Origin: an uncultured Eubacteriales bacterium
GTDB lineage: Bacteria; Bacillota; Clostridia; Oscillospirales; CAG-272
Direction: 5' to 3'
Length of the DNA stretch: 14,351 nt
NCBI GenBank assembly: GCA_905201895.1
Contig: CAJKPX010000056.1
Span: forward strand, 1-14,351
The notes below the pieces were generated by a model, which had not been told where the DNA came from, did not search any database, and worked only from the letters and a program-made list of their open reading frames with translations. The position numbers were made by a program, and so were the translations under genes. Below, one piece after another: positions 14,327 to 14,351 of this stretch. How positions within the stretch are numbered: the first letter of the stretch is position 1; every line of letters starts with the position of its first letter.

Positions 14327-14340
14327 CGAAAGCGCTAAAA
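14327..14340 (+). promoter_or_regulatory. cre-like sequence at the window edge
   Basis: CGAAAGCGCTAAAA matches the catabolite-responsive element consensus TGWAANCGNTNWCA at 12 of 14 positions. It lies downstream of the phosphoesterase gene, where a further gene may begin outside the window. The rest of 14262-14351 shows no clear gene or terminator. Confidence 0.3.
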
Positions 14341-14351
14341 ATTCAGGCTTT

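Overview
The window looks like a chromosomal segment from an uncultured Clostridia-type member of the Bacillota, probably gut-associated. The grounds are strong AGGAGG-type ribosome binding sites, extended -10 SigA-like promoters, an RqcH (NFACT) gene, LacI and AraC sugar regulators, a lipoprotein with a Glu/Thr-rich linker, and intergenic hairpin repeats of a kind common in gut Clostridia. The placement is an inference from style and content; there is no rRNA or other marker gene. The main genes are GC-rich, while 2.2-3.4 kb is visibly AT-rich.

Layout. (1) 1-2035, plus strand: the 3' part of rqcH (cut by the window edge) and a complete thioredoxin reductase gene, apparently one operon of housekeeping genes. 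(2) 2036-3566: two copies of a modular repeat (a hairpin followed by a conserved tail of about 100 bp) flank an AT-rich islet with one unrecognised minus-strand gene, its own promoter and a long, potentially folded leader. (3) 3567-7082, minus strand: a two-gene sugar operon, a GH36 alpha-galactosidase followed by a beta-helix hydrolase of the GH28/GH49 type. Neither has a signal peptide, so both should act in the cytoplasm on imported oligosaccharides. (4) 7248-9155, plus strand: a divergent AraC-type regulator and a LacI-type regulator, ending at a strong terminator. The AraC and GH36 promoters stand back to back, and a 21-bp-spaced direct repeat between the genes is a good AraC-binding candidate. 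(5) 9226-10257, minus strand: a second LacI-type repressor. (6) 10519-14261, plus strand: a large lipoprotein and a small cytosolic protein, both with complete metallophosphoesterase active sites.

How the parts may work together. The AraC protein probably controls the GH36/GH-N operon. The second LacI protein probably represses the divergent lipoprotein/phosphoesterase operon through a CpG-centred palindrome just after that promoter's start site; phased T-tracts that should bend the DNA lie between the two promoters.

The most unusual object is the lipoprotein. It has two tandem copies of an accessory-type domain, a GDPD-like barrel that appears to have lost its catalytic and metal-binding residues, and an intact metallophosphoesterase whose closest visible relative is the next gene. 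This exported/cytosolic pair beside glycan genes suggests handling of a phosphorylated or glycerophosphate-bearing glycan, but the substrate cannot be read from the sequence.
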